Positions 14,934 to 23,534 of a stretch of DNA of 33,640 nt are shown piece by piece (the stretch's first letter is position 1; each line of letters starts with the position of its first letter). A program made the translations under genes and the position numbers. The stretch comes from an uncultured Phocaeicola sp. Its GTDB lineage: Bacteria; Bacteroidota; Bacteroidia; Bacteroidales; Bacteroidaceae. The DNA lies in contig CALUIZ010000033.1 in assembly GCA_944320815.1 (NCBI GenBank), positions 1 to 33,640 on the forward strand. The letters run 5' to 3'. The notes under the pieces were generated by a model. The model was not told where the DNA came from, ran no database searches, and saw only the letters and a list, made by a program, of their open reading frames with translations.

Positions 14934-17780
14934 ATGAACAAAAAGTTTGTAAGCGCTCTTCTTTTAGGAAGCCTCGTCTTCACAGCTGGGACGTTCACTG
15001 CATGTTCCGACTATGATGATGACATCAACTCATTGAACGAGCGGGTAGATGCAGTGGAAAAATCCGTTGCCGAATTAAAGGCAGCGATTGAAGCCGGCAG
15101 CGTGATTACAAATGTGGAATCAACCGCCAATGGTGTCAAGGTTACCCTGAGCAACGGGAAATCATTCGAGCTGACTAACGGCAAGGATGGTGCGACGGGA
15201 GCGACTGGTGCAGACGGCACTCCGGGTTCTGTTGTGACTATCGGTGACAATGGCAACTGGTTCATTGACGGTGTGGACACAGGAAAACCGTCAAGAGGTG
15301 AAAAAGGTGAACAGGGCGAACAAGGTCCTCAGGGTCCTCAAGGTGAACAGGGTCCTCAAGGTGAACAAGGTCCTGCTGGTCCTCAGGGTCCTGAGGGTGA
15401 ACAAGGCCCTGCCGGTCCAGCCGGAGGTGACGGAGCTTCTGCTAGTTCCATTTATTACATGCCGGGAGAAAATGGTTATTGGGTAAAAGTAACTGTAGAC
15501 GCAAACGGGACAAAGACAGAAGAAGAAACAACAGAAAGCTGGGCTCCTGAATATCCGATGGTACGCGTTGTTTACGATTCTGAAAACGGTCGCCTGTTGA
15601 TTTCAAACGCTGAAGGCATGGCGGAAGGAGAAGTGATTTCTATCGTTACAACTTCTAACCTGAAGTCTTTGGCTGTGATTCCTTATACATTGGACAAAGA
15701 AACGAACTATCCTCTCGTATTCTTCTATAATATCATGGGATATACCAGTGATTTTGAAGGAGGTAACGGGACGATTGATTTCTCTGTTGCAGCAAGCACT
15801 AATGCCAAGGCTCACTATCGTCTGAATCCGGCTAATGCCAATACTCAGGACTGGACTTGGAGTATGATTGACAGAGTCGTAACTCGTGCTGACGGTGACA
15901 ACAAAAATGAACTTCTTTCAGTTGTTTCTACAGAAAGAATGAATGACGAGTTGATTGTCACTCTGGAATCCAACAAATCATTGGAAGATTTGAAAGAAGG
16001 AACAGATTTTGGTGGAAATTACTTCAAAGAACATGCAATTGCAGCTTTGCAGGGTACCAACAAAGAAACAGCAGAAGTAATCACTTCTGACTATGTGAAA
16101 GTTACAAGCAAGGATTTGAAGGACTTCTCCATCATTACAGGTTATGACATGGCGACGGAAGAAGTGTTTGAATTGCCGAAAGCTGGTGAAGAAGACACTG
16201 AAAATTACAAGATAAACCGTGAAGCTGATGTCGAGATGCTTTATACGGAATCTCTCGACCTGAATCCGTTGGTTAAAACTTGGGCAAAAGAAGTTGTCGG
16301 TTTCAACACACCCAATATACCGGTAATGGTAGATGATATGGTAGAGAAAGGGGACTTGACTTATGAGTTCACTCTGCCCGCCAAGTTTGAATTGGGAAAC
16401 AACAAGACAAACCAGCAGGATTTCGTTACTCTGGAAGGCAGTGTACTGAAAGTGAATACAGCTAAATATCCTAATGGTACTGCTGCAATTGGAACAACTC
16501 CTGTCGTTTGGGTAAGAGCGATCATCAACGACAAGACCATCACAACCGGTGTAATGAAAATCAAGATTGAAAAAGAAAGTGTTGTAGAAAAACCGGATTA
16601 TGTTGTGACTGTAGATCCTGTGAATATGGAATACAATGACATCAAAACAAATGTTATCGTTAACAAGTTCACATGGGAAGACATGCGTCAGGTATATGAT
16701 GCCCTTAAGATTACTCGTGAAGAGTTCATGGAACATTATACTAACTATGAAGTCACTGACGAAGACGGAACGGCAGCATTCGGCAATTACATTGATGGTG
16801 TAGGATTGTTCAACTGGAGCGATGGTCCTCAACCGGGCGGTGACAGCGATCCTGTTACTCACACCAACATCGTTGAAATGTATATCAACCCGACTCAGAT
16901 TGCAAGTGATGCAAGCGGTGTAATCAAGATTACTTACACTTCGGATGACAAGTACACTTATGCTCCGATTGTAATTGAATTCCCGTACAATATCACTCAC
17001 AAGCATGAATTCTTCCCCGAATTCAACCCGCTGTTTGTTAAGGATGAAATTGCTACGGTTAAGGGTATCATGAACAATGGCAAGTGGGAACAGTTTGTAG
17101 AAATTTCAGAACATTTCAGTAATCTGGATGAATATGAAGCAGAAAACAACCACTCATTCCCGCGTCTGGAAATTGAACCTGATGCACAGCGCATCGTTCA
17201 GTTGAATCTGACTTCTGGTGATTTGAGAAATCAGACATTGACTTTGGAATCGCCTGTAATCAACGAATATGTGGATGTACCTGTCCGTATTGTAGAAACA
17301 CTGGCAAACGGTGAAGATATATGCGTGAAGACTTATACAATCCGCTTTATCAATCCGTTCTCTCTGACTGCTGCTAACGTAAGTCTGGTAGCACCATTCC
17401 CCGGTCGCGTAGATGAAAAGGCTATCAATTTGACTATCAAGGCAGTTGAAGGAAACAGCACAATCGCTACAATCAAAGGTAATCTCAATGGAAACATGAC
17501 TGTCAGCGTTTCAAGCAACAGTTATGGCGTGACAAAGGATGACATTACAGTTGATCTCACAGAAGGTACGGATTGGGCTAAATTGGCAGGTCTCAACAAT
17601 GATGGCACTCAGAAGCTGTCTATGGATGAAAATGCCGGTACAATCAAATGGGAAAATAAGGGTACAGCCCTGACATCTCCTTTGAATGCTAAATATAAAG
17701 CTCAGGTACGTGTAGGAGACTTCTGTATCATGGTTATTGATGGTACTGTAAAAGTAACTGAAACAAATATTCCTGATTAA
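14934..17780 (+). CDS. Large surface lipoprotein with collagen-like repeats
   Basis: This 948-residue lipoprotein has a signal peptide with lipobox FTAC at Cys24, followed by SDYDDD, an acidic surface-export signal. A short coiled coil follows (SLNERVDAVEKSVAELKAAIE, about 33-53). The segment to about residue 120 resembles the N-terminal domain found on PL29-type lyases and many other Bacteroidota lipoproteins (DUF4988-like), with SNGKSFELTNGKDG and ITIGDNGNWFIDG-like elements. Gly-X-Y collagen-like triplets occupy residues 83-98 and 122-168 (GEKGEQGEQGPQGPQ and onward). The remaining 770 residues are Thr/Asn/Glu-rich and beta-like, with no recognised catalytic domain, so lyase activity is not supported. 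A role as an extended adhesin or surface fibre is my inference. A hairpin separates it from the OmpA-family gene downstream. Confidence 0.85.
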   Translation: MNKKFVSALLLGSLVFTAGTFTACSDYDDDINSLNERVDAVEKSVAELKAAIEAGSVITNVESTANGVKVTLSNGKSFELTNGKDGATGATGADGTPGSVVTIGDNGNWFIDGVDTGKPSRGEKGEQGEQGPQGPQGEQGPQGEQGPAGPQGPEGEQGPAGPAGGDGASASSIYYMPGENGYWVKVTVDANGTKTEEETTESWAPEYPMVRVVYDSENGRLLISNAEGMAEGEVISIVTTSNLKSLAVIPYTLDKETNYPLVFFYNIMGYTSDFEGGNGTIDFSVAASTNAKAHYRLNPANANTQDWTWSMIDRVVTRADGDNKNELLSVVSTERMNDELIVTLESNKSLEDLKEGTDFGGNYFKEHAIAALQGTNKETAEVITSDYVKVTSKDLKDFSIITGYDMATEEVFELPKAGEEDTENYKINREADVEMLYTESLDLNPLVKTWAKEVVGFNTPNIPVMVDDMVEKGDLTYEFTLPAKFELGNNKTNQQDFVTLEGSVLKVNTAKYPNGTAAIGTTPVVWVRAIINDKTITTGVMKIKIEKESVVEKPDYVVTVDPVNMEYNDIKTNVIVNKFTWEDMRQVYDALKITREEFMEHYTNYEVTDEDGTAAFGNYIDGVGLFNWSDGPQPGGDSDPVTHTNIVEMYINPTQIASDASGVIKITYTSDDKYTYAPIVIEFPYNITHKHEFFPEFNPLFVKDEIATVKGIMNNGKWEQFVEISEHFSNLDEYEAENNHSFPRLEIEPDAQRIVQLNLTSGDLRNQTLTLESPVINEYVDVPVRIVETLANGEDICVKTYTIRFINPFSLTAANVSLVAPFPGRVDEKAINLTIKAVEGNSTIATIKGNLNGNMTVSVSSNSYGVTKDDITVDLTEGTDWAKLAGLNNDGTQKLSMDENAGTIKWENKGTALTSPLNAKYKAQVRVGDFCIMVIDGTVKVTETNIPD
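15297..15437 (+). repeat. Tandem 9-base-type repeats encoding Gly-X-Y triplets
   Basis: Blocks such as GGTGAACAAGGTCCT and GGTCCTCAGGGTCCT recur with little synonymous variation, giving 16 consecutive Gly-X-Y triplets. Such DNA can gain or lose whole triplets in frame, so the length may vary between strains. Confidence 0.85.
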
Positions 17781-17814
17781 ATTGTCTGTCACGACTGACA
17801 AAATAGATTAAAGT

Positions 17815-17846
17815 AAAGGGGTTGTCCTTTCTGGGGCAATCCCTTT
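17815..17846 (+). terminator. Hairpin terminator after the collagen-like lipoprotein gene
   Basis: AAAGGGGTTG pairs with CAATCCCTTT (nine Watson-Crick pairs and one G-U), with a 12-base loop, followed by CTTTTC. It lies 35 bases after the stop and 40 bases before the OmpA-family start, so it could end or attenuate transcription between the two genes. Confidence 0.75.
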
Positions 17847-17885
17847 CTTTTCAGCATCCAAGTATAACGTTTAATTTTAAGAGTT

Positions 17886-18995
17886 ATGAAACGGAAACGA
17901 CTGATTTTAGCATTTATGTTAATGTGTGGAATGACTCCGACATTTGCACAAACAGACAACACCTTCCTCCGCATCAAGGAGGAAGGACGTACGGAATTCG
18001 TGCCCCACTGGTACATGGGCATCCAGGCCGGCGCGGCTTATACGCGCGGTGAAATCAAGTTCGGCGACATGATTTCGCCGGCCGGAGCCATTTATGGAGG
18101 CTATCAGTTCACCCCGCTCTGGGGACTGCGCGCCGGCATCAGCGGATGGCAGGCCAAAGGCGCATGGGTGGCTCCCGAGCAGATTTACAAGTACAACTAT
18201 CTGCAGGGAAATGTCGACGCGACTCTTGACCTTGGCAACCTGTTCTGCGGATACAAGGCCGACAGGGTGTTCAATCCGTACCTCTTTGCCGGTATCGGAC
18301 TCAACGGGGGGTTCAACAACGATGAAGCCGTGGCCGTCCACAATGCCGGATACAGACTGGAGTACCTTTGGCCGGACAACAAGTTCAGTGTGGCCGGACG
18401 GCTGGGCATCGGCACAAACATCCGTCTGAGCGAACATCTGTTCTTCAATCTGGAAGTCAACGGGAATGTGCTTTCCGACAAGTTCAACTCGAAGAAGGCG
18501 GGCAACGCCGACTGGCAGTTCAACGCGCTGGCCGGTTTCACCATCAAATTCGGAAAGACTTCGCGCAGGATAGAGCCCGTCTACTATGAACCGACTCCGG
18601 CACCCGCTCCTCCCGTGGAGGTGAAGGAGGAACCGGCCGTAGTGGCAGAACCCGCGCCGGCACCCGTAGTGAAAGCCGAGATGACTGAGAATGTGTTCTT
18701 TGTCATCGACTCCTCCGTCATCCGCGAAGGGGAAACGGACAAGATTGACAAGCTGGCCGGATTCCTGAAGGAACATGCCGACTGCAACGTGACGGTGTGC
18801 GGATATGCCGACAAACAGACCGGAAACCCGAACTACAACATGAAGCTTTCGAAGAAACGCGCCGAGAGCGTGGCCGAAGCGTTGAAGGCGAAAGGCATCG
18901 CAGCCGACCGGATTACGGTTGACTACAAAGGCGATACGGTACAGCCGTTCGACACGAAAGAAAAGAACCGCGTGAGCATTTGCATCGCCAGATAA
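17886..18995 (+). CDS. OmpA-family outer-membrane protein
   Basis: This 369-residue protein has a signal peptide (about 1-21, ending TFAQ), an N-terminal beta-barrel of the 8-strand type (about 40-218: HWYMGIQAGAAYTRGE, AIYGGYQFTPLWGLRAGISG, NPYLFAGIGLNGGF) and a Pro/Ala/Glu-rich linker (about 235-262: PTPAPAPPVEVKEEPAVVAE). The C-terminal OmpA domain (about 270-369) includes NVFFVIDSSVI, VTVCGYADKQTGNPNYNMKLSKKRAESVAEAL and DTKEKNRVSICI, where the N-x-x-L-S-x-x-R-A pattern binds peptidoglycan. It links the outer membrane to the cell wall. Base composition is more GC-rich than the preceding gene, so the pair may not share a history. The IS element begins 6 bases after its stop codon. Confidence 0.93.
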   Translation: MKRKRLILAFMLMCGMTPTFAQTDNTFLRIKEEGRTEFVPHWYMGIQAGAAYTRGEIKFGDMISPAGAIYGGYQFTPLWGLRAGISGWQAKGAWVAPEQIYKYNYLQGNVDATLDLGNLFCGYKADRVFNPYLFAGIGLNGGFNNDEAVAVHNAGYRLEYLWPDNKFSVAGRLGIGTNIRLSEHLFFNLEVNGNVLSDKFNSKKAGNADWQFNALAGFTIKFGKTSRRIEPVYYEPTPAPAPPVEVKEEPAVVAEPAPAPVVKAEMTENVFFVIDSSVIREGETDKIDKLAGFLKEHADCNVTVCGYADKQTGNPNYNMKLSKKRAESVAEALKAKGIAADRITVDYKGDTVQPFDTKEKNRVSICIAR

Positions 18996-19040
18996 AAAGA
19001 AAGGGAAGGTATGTCAAAAAGCGCACCTTTTTTTTATGCA

Positions 19041-19072
19041 CAAAGCCCCGACTTTCACAAGCCAGGGCTTTG
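19041..19072 (+). terminator. Hairpin in the left end of the IS
   Basis: The perfect 8-bp stem CAAAGCCC / GGGCTTTG has a 16-base loop and is followed by TTATAT. It lies between the left IS end and the transposase start, where it may block transcription entering from the OmpA-family gene or act as that gene's substitute terminator. The T-tract is weak. Confidence 0.5.
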
Positions 19073-19118
19073 TTATATCCCAAAGTTTTTGTATCTTCAG
19101 GCATTAAGATTCAATACA

Positions 19119-20775
19119 ATGGCAAAGATACATTTTCGTCCTTACAGTCCCAACCAAACAGTGCTGTTTCCTCAAAGAATCGATGAGGATATTGCGAAGA
19201 ACGATCCGGTGCGCATGGCTGACGCCCTGGTCGAAAGTCTGAATCTTGAAGGTTTCAGGAAGTTATACAAGGAATGTGGCCGCAGCCCTTACCATCCCCG
19301 GATGATGTTCAAGGTTATCCTGTACGCCTATATGAACAACGTCTACTCCTGCCGCAAGATAGAAAGACTCCTCCACCGTGACATCCATTATATATGGCTG
19401 GCCGGATACGAGAAACCGGACTTCATTACCATCAACCGCTTCCGCAACCGTGTGAAGAAGGAAATCAACGAGGTGTTCACCCAAACCGTCCTTCTTCTTT
19501 CCGCCAAAGGGTTCATCAGCCTGAACGTGGAATACATTGACGGGACAAAGGTTGAATCCAAGGCCAACAAGTACACTTTCGTGTGGAGGAGCTACCGTCG
19601 AGCGGAACCGTGAACGCCTGATGAAGAGGATCCATGTCCTGCTGGGACAGATAGACGATGCCATCGCCCGGGAGAAATCATCGGAAAACAATGAGGAAGT
19701 CGAGTTTACACCGGCCATGCTGACCGAAATGGCGGGCGAACTGCGTAATGCGCTTGAACAGGTTCCCAAGCCTTCCACGAAAGGGGAGAAGGCCGCACAA
19801 AGAAAGAAACGCAGGCAGCTGGAAGAACTGGAAGCGCACAGGGACAAGCTGCAGGAATACGACAGTCATCTGGACACGCTGCAGGAGCGCAACTCCTGTT
19901 CCAAGACAGACAAGGATGCCACTTTCATGAGGATGAAGGAGGATGCCATGCGTAACGGCCAGACAAAACCCGGTTACAACCTCCAGCTTGCCACCGAGAA
20001 CCAGTTCATTACCGATTTTGCACTTTTCCCCAACCCTACGGACACACTGACCATGATACCTTTCCTGCAATCCTTCTCAAGCAGATACGGCAGGCTGGCC
20101 CATACAGTGGTGGCTGATTCCGGCTACGGTTCCGAGGAAAATTACCGCTTCATGGCAGAAAACGGCATGGAAGCCTACGTCAAATACAACTGCTTCCACA
20201 TGGAGCAGCGGCCGAGATTCAGACCCGACCCGTTCAAGGCTGAAAACTTCCACTACGATGAAGAACATGACTGTTGCATATGCCCCATGGGACAGAAGAT
20301 GCGGAGGACAGGAAACAGGCATGTGAAAACCGCATCCGGATATGTGAGCGAAAGTGCCGGGTACAGGGCCGTCAGGTGCGAAGGCTGCCCGCTAAGGTGT
20401 CTATGCTTTAAAGCAAAAGGGAACAGGACGATAGAACTGAACCACAGGCTCAGAAAATACAGGCAGAATGCCAAAGAGCTGCTCTGCTCCGAGGAAGGAC
20501 TGAAACACAGAGGACAGAGATGTATAGAGCCGGAAGCCGTGTTCGGGCAAATGAAATACAACATGAACTACAAACGTTTCCGTCATTTTGGAAAGGACAA
20601 GGTCTTTATGGACTTCTCCTTCCTTGCCATTGCCTTCAATATAAAAAAGTTATGTGCAAAGATGAGAAAAGAAGACATGGACTGGCTGATTAAACTGTTT
20701 TATGGGCTTACAGCCGCTTTCTTCAGATGCAGGGAACACATAAATCAAAGAAATCTTCAAAATATCGCTGCTTGA
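19119..20775 (+). pseudogene. IS1182-family transposase, frameshifted
   Basis: The first frame (19119-19613) encodes the N-terminal DUF772-like DNA-binding part and the first catalytic Asp (NVEYIDGTKVES), then leaves the family pattern after YTFVWR and stops. The family pattern resumes in the +1 frame (ATVERNRERLMKRIHVLLG) and runs to 20775. It includes the second Asp (VVADSGYGSEENY), a Cys-rich stretch (CCICPMGQKM; CEGCPLRCLC) and the catalytic Glu in EPEAVFGQMKYNMNYKRFRHFG. Removing one base near 19586-19590 would restore one frame of about 552 residues. No slippery run is evident at the break, so I read this as a disabling insertion, not programmed frameshifting; a sequencing error is also possible. 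All DDE residues are otherwise retained. Confidence 0.88.
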
Positions 20776-20779
20776 AGAT
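20753..20779 (+). terminator. Hairpin overlapping the transposase stop
   Basis: ATCTTCAA pairs with TTGAAGAT (8 bp, 11-base loop), followed by ATTGAACTTTTCTTTTG. The transposase stop codon lies inside the right arm. It could be the terminator of the transposase gene. Confidence 0.5.
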
Positions 20780-20878
20780 ATTGAACTTTTCTTTTGTAAT
20801 GACGAAAAAAGAAGGTGCATCGCTTATTACGACACACCTCCCCTTATTGGGATACTGCGAAAAACAAATCCTTATGAT

Positions 20879-22660
20879 TTATTTCTTGCCTTCCAGTTTC
20901 TCCTTCAGAGCAGCCAGTGCATCGATGTCACCCAAAGTAGTGGAAGCTGCCTGATTCTGAATCATCGGAGTTTCTTCCTTCTTTGAAGTTTTCTTTGCTT
21001 TCTTTTCGGCTTTTTCTTCTGCCTTGGCAGCATCTTCGAAAATACGGCTGTGAGACAGGATGATACGTTTTGCATCCTTGTTGAATTCAATTACCTTGAA
21101 CTGCAGTTTCTCATCCAACTGTGCCTGAGAACCGTCTTCCTTGACCAGATGTTTCGGAGTTGCGAATCCTTCCACACCATAAGGCAGAGCTACAACGGCA
21201 CCCTTGTCCAGCATCTCGATGATTGTACCTTCGTGGATTGAACCTACCGTGAAGATGGTTTCAAATACATCCCAAGGATTGTCTTCCAGCTGCTTGTGAC
21301 CCAAGCTCAGACGACGGTTTTCCTTGTCGATTTCCAGAACCACTACATCGATGTCGGCACCGATCTGAGTGAATTCTGAAGGATGCTTGATTTTCTTGGT
21401 CCATGACAGGTCAGAAATATGAATCAGACCGTCAACACCTTCTTCAATCTCAACGAATACGCCGAAGTTAGTGAAGTTGCGGACCTTTGCTGTGTGCTTG
21501 GAACCTACAGGATATTTCTCTTCGATAGTTTCCCATGGATCCGGTTTCAGCTGTTTGATACCCAGAGACATCTTGCGCTCTTCGCGGTCGAGAGTCAGGA
21601 TGACAGCTTCCACTTCGTCGCCTACTTTCATGAAGTCCTGAGCAGAACGCAGGTGCTGTGACCAAGACATTTCAGATACGTGAATCAAGCCTTCAACGCC
21701 CGGAGCGATTTCAATGAATGCTCCGTAGTCAGCCATAACGACTACTTTACCCTTCACATGGTCGCCAACCTTCAAGTTGGGATCCAGCGCATCCCATGGG
21801 TGCGGAGTCAGCTGCTTCAGACCCAAAGCGATACGTTTCTTTTCATCGTCAAAGTCAAGGATAACCACGTTCAGCTTCTGGTCGAGCTGTACAACTTCAT
21901 GCGGATCGCTTACACGGCCCCATGACAAGTCTGTGATATGAATCAGACCGTCTACGCCGCCCAAGTCGATGAACACACCGTAAGAAGTGATATTTTTGAC
22001 AGTACCTTCGAGTACCTGGCCTTTTTCGAGTTTGCTGATGATTTCTTTCTTCTGCTGTTCCAGTTCGGCCTCGATGAGAGCCTTGTGAGAAACAACCACA
22101 TTCTTGAATTCCTGGTTGATCTTGACAACCTTGAATTCCATAGTTTTGCCTACGAATACATCGTAGTCGCGGATAGGTTTCACATCAATCTGAGAACCCG
22201 GCAAGAACGCTTCGATGCCGAATACGTCAACAATCATACCGCCCTTCGTACGGCACTTGATGTAACCCTTGATGATTTCTTCGTTTTCAAGCGCAGCGTT
22301 GATACGGTCCCAAGAACGTGTTGCACGTGCTTTCTTGTGCGACAGAACCAACTGGCCTTTTTTGTCTTCCTGATTTTCGATGTACACTTCTACTGTGTCT
22401 CCTACTTTCAGGTCCGGATTGTAGCGGAATTCGCTCAACGGGATGATACCGTCTGACTTGTAGCCGATGTTGACCACAACTTCGCGTTTGTTCATTGCGA
22501 TGACAGTGCCGTCAACCACTTCATGGTCGCCTACCTTGTTCAGAGTGTTGTCGTAAGCCTTCTCCTGTTCTTCCTTGCTTACGCTTGTCACTGTTTCGCC
22601 GTTTTCATAAGCATCCCAGTTGAAGTCCTCAATAGGATGTACGTCTTTCAAGTTTTCCAT
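20879..22660 (-). CDS. rpsA: 30S ribosomal protein S1
   Basis: This 593-residue protein recruits mRNA to the small ribosomal subunit. Six S1 RNA-binding domains are visible: GTVIAMNKREVVVNIGYKSD, GYIKCRTKGGMIVDVFGIEA, GTVKNITSYGVFIDLGGVDG, GKVVVMADYGAFIEIAPGVEG, AKVRNFTNFGVFVEIEEGVDG and GTIIEMLDKGAVVALPYGVEG. Domains 3 to 5 show the strongest consensus, each ending LIHxxxxSW. A Lys/Ala-rich charged tail follows (about 545-593). Length is normal for the phylum. It has its own promoter, which overlaps an inverted repeat. An IS element has inserted 33 bases beyond its stop codon, and no rpsA terminator is visible between them. Confidence 0.97.
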   Translation of the reverse strand: MENLKDVHPIEDFNWDAYENGETVTSVSKEEQEKAYDNTLNKVGDHEVVDGTVIAMNKREVVVNIGYKSDGIIPLSEFRYNPDLKVGDTVEVYIENQEDKKGQLVLSHKKARATRSWDRINAALENEEIIKGYIKCRTKGGMIVDVFGIEAFLPGSQIDVKPIRDYDVFVGKTMEFKVVKINQEFKNVVVSHKALIEAELEQQKKEIISKLEKGQVLEGTVKNITSYGVFIDLGGVDGLIHITDLSWGRVSDPHEVVQLDQKLNVVILDFDDEKKRIALGLKQLTPHPWDALDPNLKVGDHVKGKVVVMADYGAFIEIAPGVEGLIHVSEMSWSQHLRSAQDFMKVGDEVEAVILTLDREERKMSLGIKQLKPDPWETIEEKYPVGSKHTAKVRNFTNFGVFVEIEEGVDGLIHISDLSWTKKIKHPSEFTQIGADIDVVVLEIDKENRRLSLGHKQLEDNPWDVFETIFTVGSIHEGTIIEMLDKGAVVALPYGVEGFATPKHLVKEDGSQAQLDEKLQFKVIEFNKDAKRIILSHSRIFEDAAKAEEKAEKKAKKTSKKEETPMIQNQAASTTLGDIDALAALKEKLEGKK

Positions 22661-22715
22661 TAAATAAAAATAAGTTGTTAAATAAATTAATTGTGTTAGA
22701 CTTTATATTGATCTA

Positions 22716-22770
22716 AATCGGCTGCAAAGGTATAATATTTTCCTGAATATTAAAACCTTTGCAGCCGATT
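22716..22770. terminator. Long perfect inverted repeat between the SIMPL gene and rpsA
   Basis: AATCGGCTGCAAAGGT (22716-22731) pairs perfectly over 16 bp with 22755-22770. A second inner stem, TAATATT / AATATTA (22733-22739 and 22746-22752), leaves a 6-base loop. On the plus strand it is followed by ATTTTTCTTT, an intrinsic-terminator form. On the minus strand, the direction of both flanking genes, there is no good T-tract, but it may still end SIMPL transcripts. The 22716-22731 arm contains most of the rpsA -7 box. Confidence 0.75.
22725..22732 (-). promoter_or_regulatory. -7 box of the rpsA promoter, within the inverted repeat
   Basis: The minus strand reads TACCTTTG, an exact TAnnTTTG match, 64 bases before the rpsA start. 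Seven of its eight bases belong to one arm of the 16-bp inverted repeat, so promoter and hairpin overlap. Confidence 0.65.
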
Positions 22771-22821
22771 ATTTTTCTTTCCGTCCGGAAAATCCTCCTT
22801 CCGGATGCCCGGCGGATTTTA

Positions 22822-23523
22822 TCAGTCTTCCAGTGAATATTCGATAGTGGTCACCACGCGTACTTTCTTGATATATGGAGTGTTGGCATCACGGTCGCTG
22901 ATGCTGAACTGTCCTTGGCTGGCATGACGGATTTTCCCGAGTTCGCTTTCGGAATCCTTGGCGAATTTTTCAGCAGCTTCGCGTGCGTTTTTTGTGGCCT
23001 CTTCAATCATTCCGGGCTTGATTTTGTTGAGACTGGTATATTCGTATGATACGTTGTAGCGATAGTCTCCGCCGGTGATAGCGATTCCCCGCTTCAGCAG
23101 CTCTCCCTGTTCGCTGATGAGCTGGCGCACAAGATCCACTTTCGTGGAAGTCACGGTGATGACCGACGTGACGTTGTAGCGGTAGGGCGAGTCGTTGTTG
23201 CTGTAACGCTCCGCCTTCAGGTCAATGATTTCCGGTGCGTTGACACTGATTTCTTTCTCGTCAATGCCTTTTTCTTTCAGGAAGTCCAGAATGGTCTGGT
23301 TCGATCGGTTGATGTCACTGTAGAGCGCGTTCAAGTCATTTCCCAGACTTTTGTAGACGAGAGGCCATGTCACTTTGTCGGCCGGAACTTCCGTCTCAGC
23401 CAGTCCTTTCACGTTCACACTCCGGTCTTTCTGTGCAAATTCACTGAATCCTCTTTCAATGAACACTCCCAGCAGCAACAATCCGACAGCCAGGATGACA
23501 GCTTCAATTTTCCAGTTTTTCAT
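22822..23523 (-). CDS. SIMPL-domain (DUF541) envelope protein
   Basis: This 233-residue protein has one N-terminal membrane helix (about 7-22, AVILAVGLLLLGVFIE) and a periplasmic SIMPL domain. Family features include the start SVNVKGLAETEVPADKVTWPLVY, a central YRYNVTSVITVTSTKVDLVRQLI, and the late segment EEATKNAREAAEKFAKDSESELGKIRHASQGQFSI. Proteins of this family have been linked to stress or oxidative damage tolerance, but their activity is unknown. The gene starts 11 bases after the sugar-kinase stop, so it is the third gene of a slyD-kinase-SIMPL unit. Confidence 0.9.
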   Translation of the reverse strand: MKNWKIEAVILAVGLLLLGVFIERGFSEFAQKDRSVNVKGLAETEVPADKVTWPLVYKSLGNDLNALYSDINRSNQTILDFLKEKGIDEKEISVNAPEIIDLKAERYSNNDSPYRYNVTSVITVTSTKVDLVRQLISEQGELLKRGIAITGGDYRYNVSYEYTSLNKIKPGMIEEATKNAREAAEKFAKDSESELGKIRHASQGQFSISDRDANTPYIKKVRVVTTIEYSLED

Positions 23524-23534
23524 GATGATAAATG

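Larger units (their letters stand above)
19001..20845 (+). mobile_element. IS1182-family insertion sequence
   Basis: The element is about 1.85 kb. The left end begins near AAGGGAAGGTATGTC and the right end, read on the minus strand, AAGGGGAGGTGTGTC. The ends stay similar further in (AAGCG ... CACCTT followed by a T run on both), so they are imperfect terminal inverted repeats. I see no convincing flanking target-site duplication. It carries one transposase gene, which is frameshifted. It sits in the converging gap between the OmpA-family gene and rpsA, 6 bases after one stop codon and 33 bases beyond the other. The exact boundaries are uncertain by a few bases. Confidence 0.85.

Noticed and set aside
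15297..15437. CRISPR-like tandem repeats
   Set aside because: The repeats are 9-base codon triplets in frame with collagen-like Gly-X-Y; there are no unique spacers and no cas genes.
15978..17006. 342-codon minus-strand frame inside the collagen-like lipoprotein gene
   Set aside because: It is antisense to a gene with signal peptide, lipobox and coherent domains, and its composition is not protein-like.
19570..19620. Programmed frameshifting in the IS transposase
   Set aside because: The shift is +1, and the junction has no slippery heptamer or clear downstream structure. A simple one-base insertion explains it.
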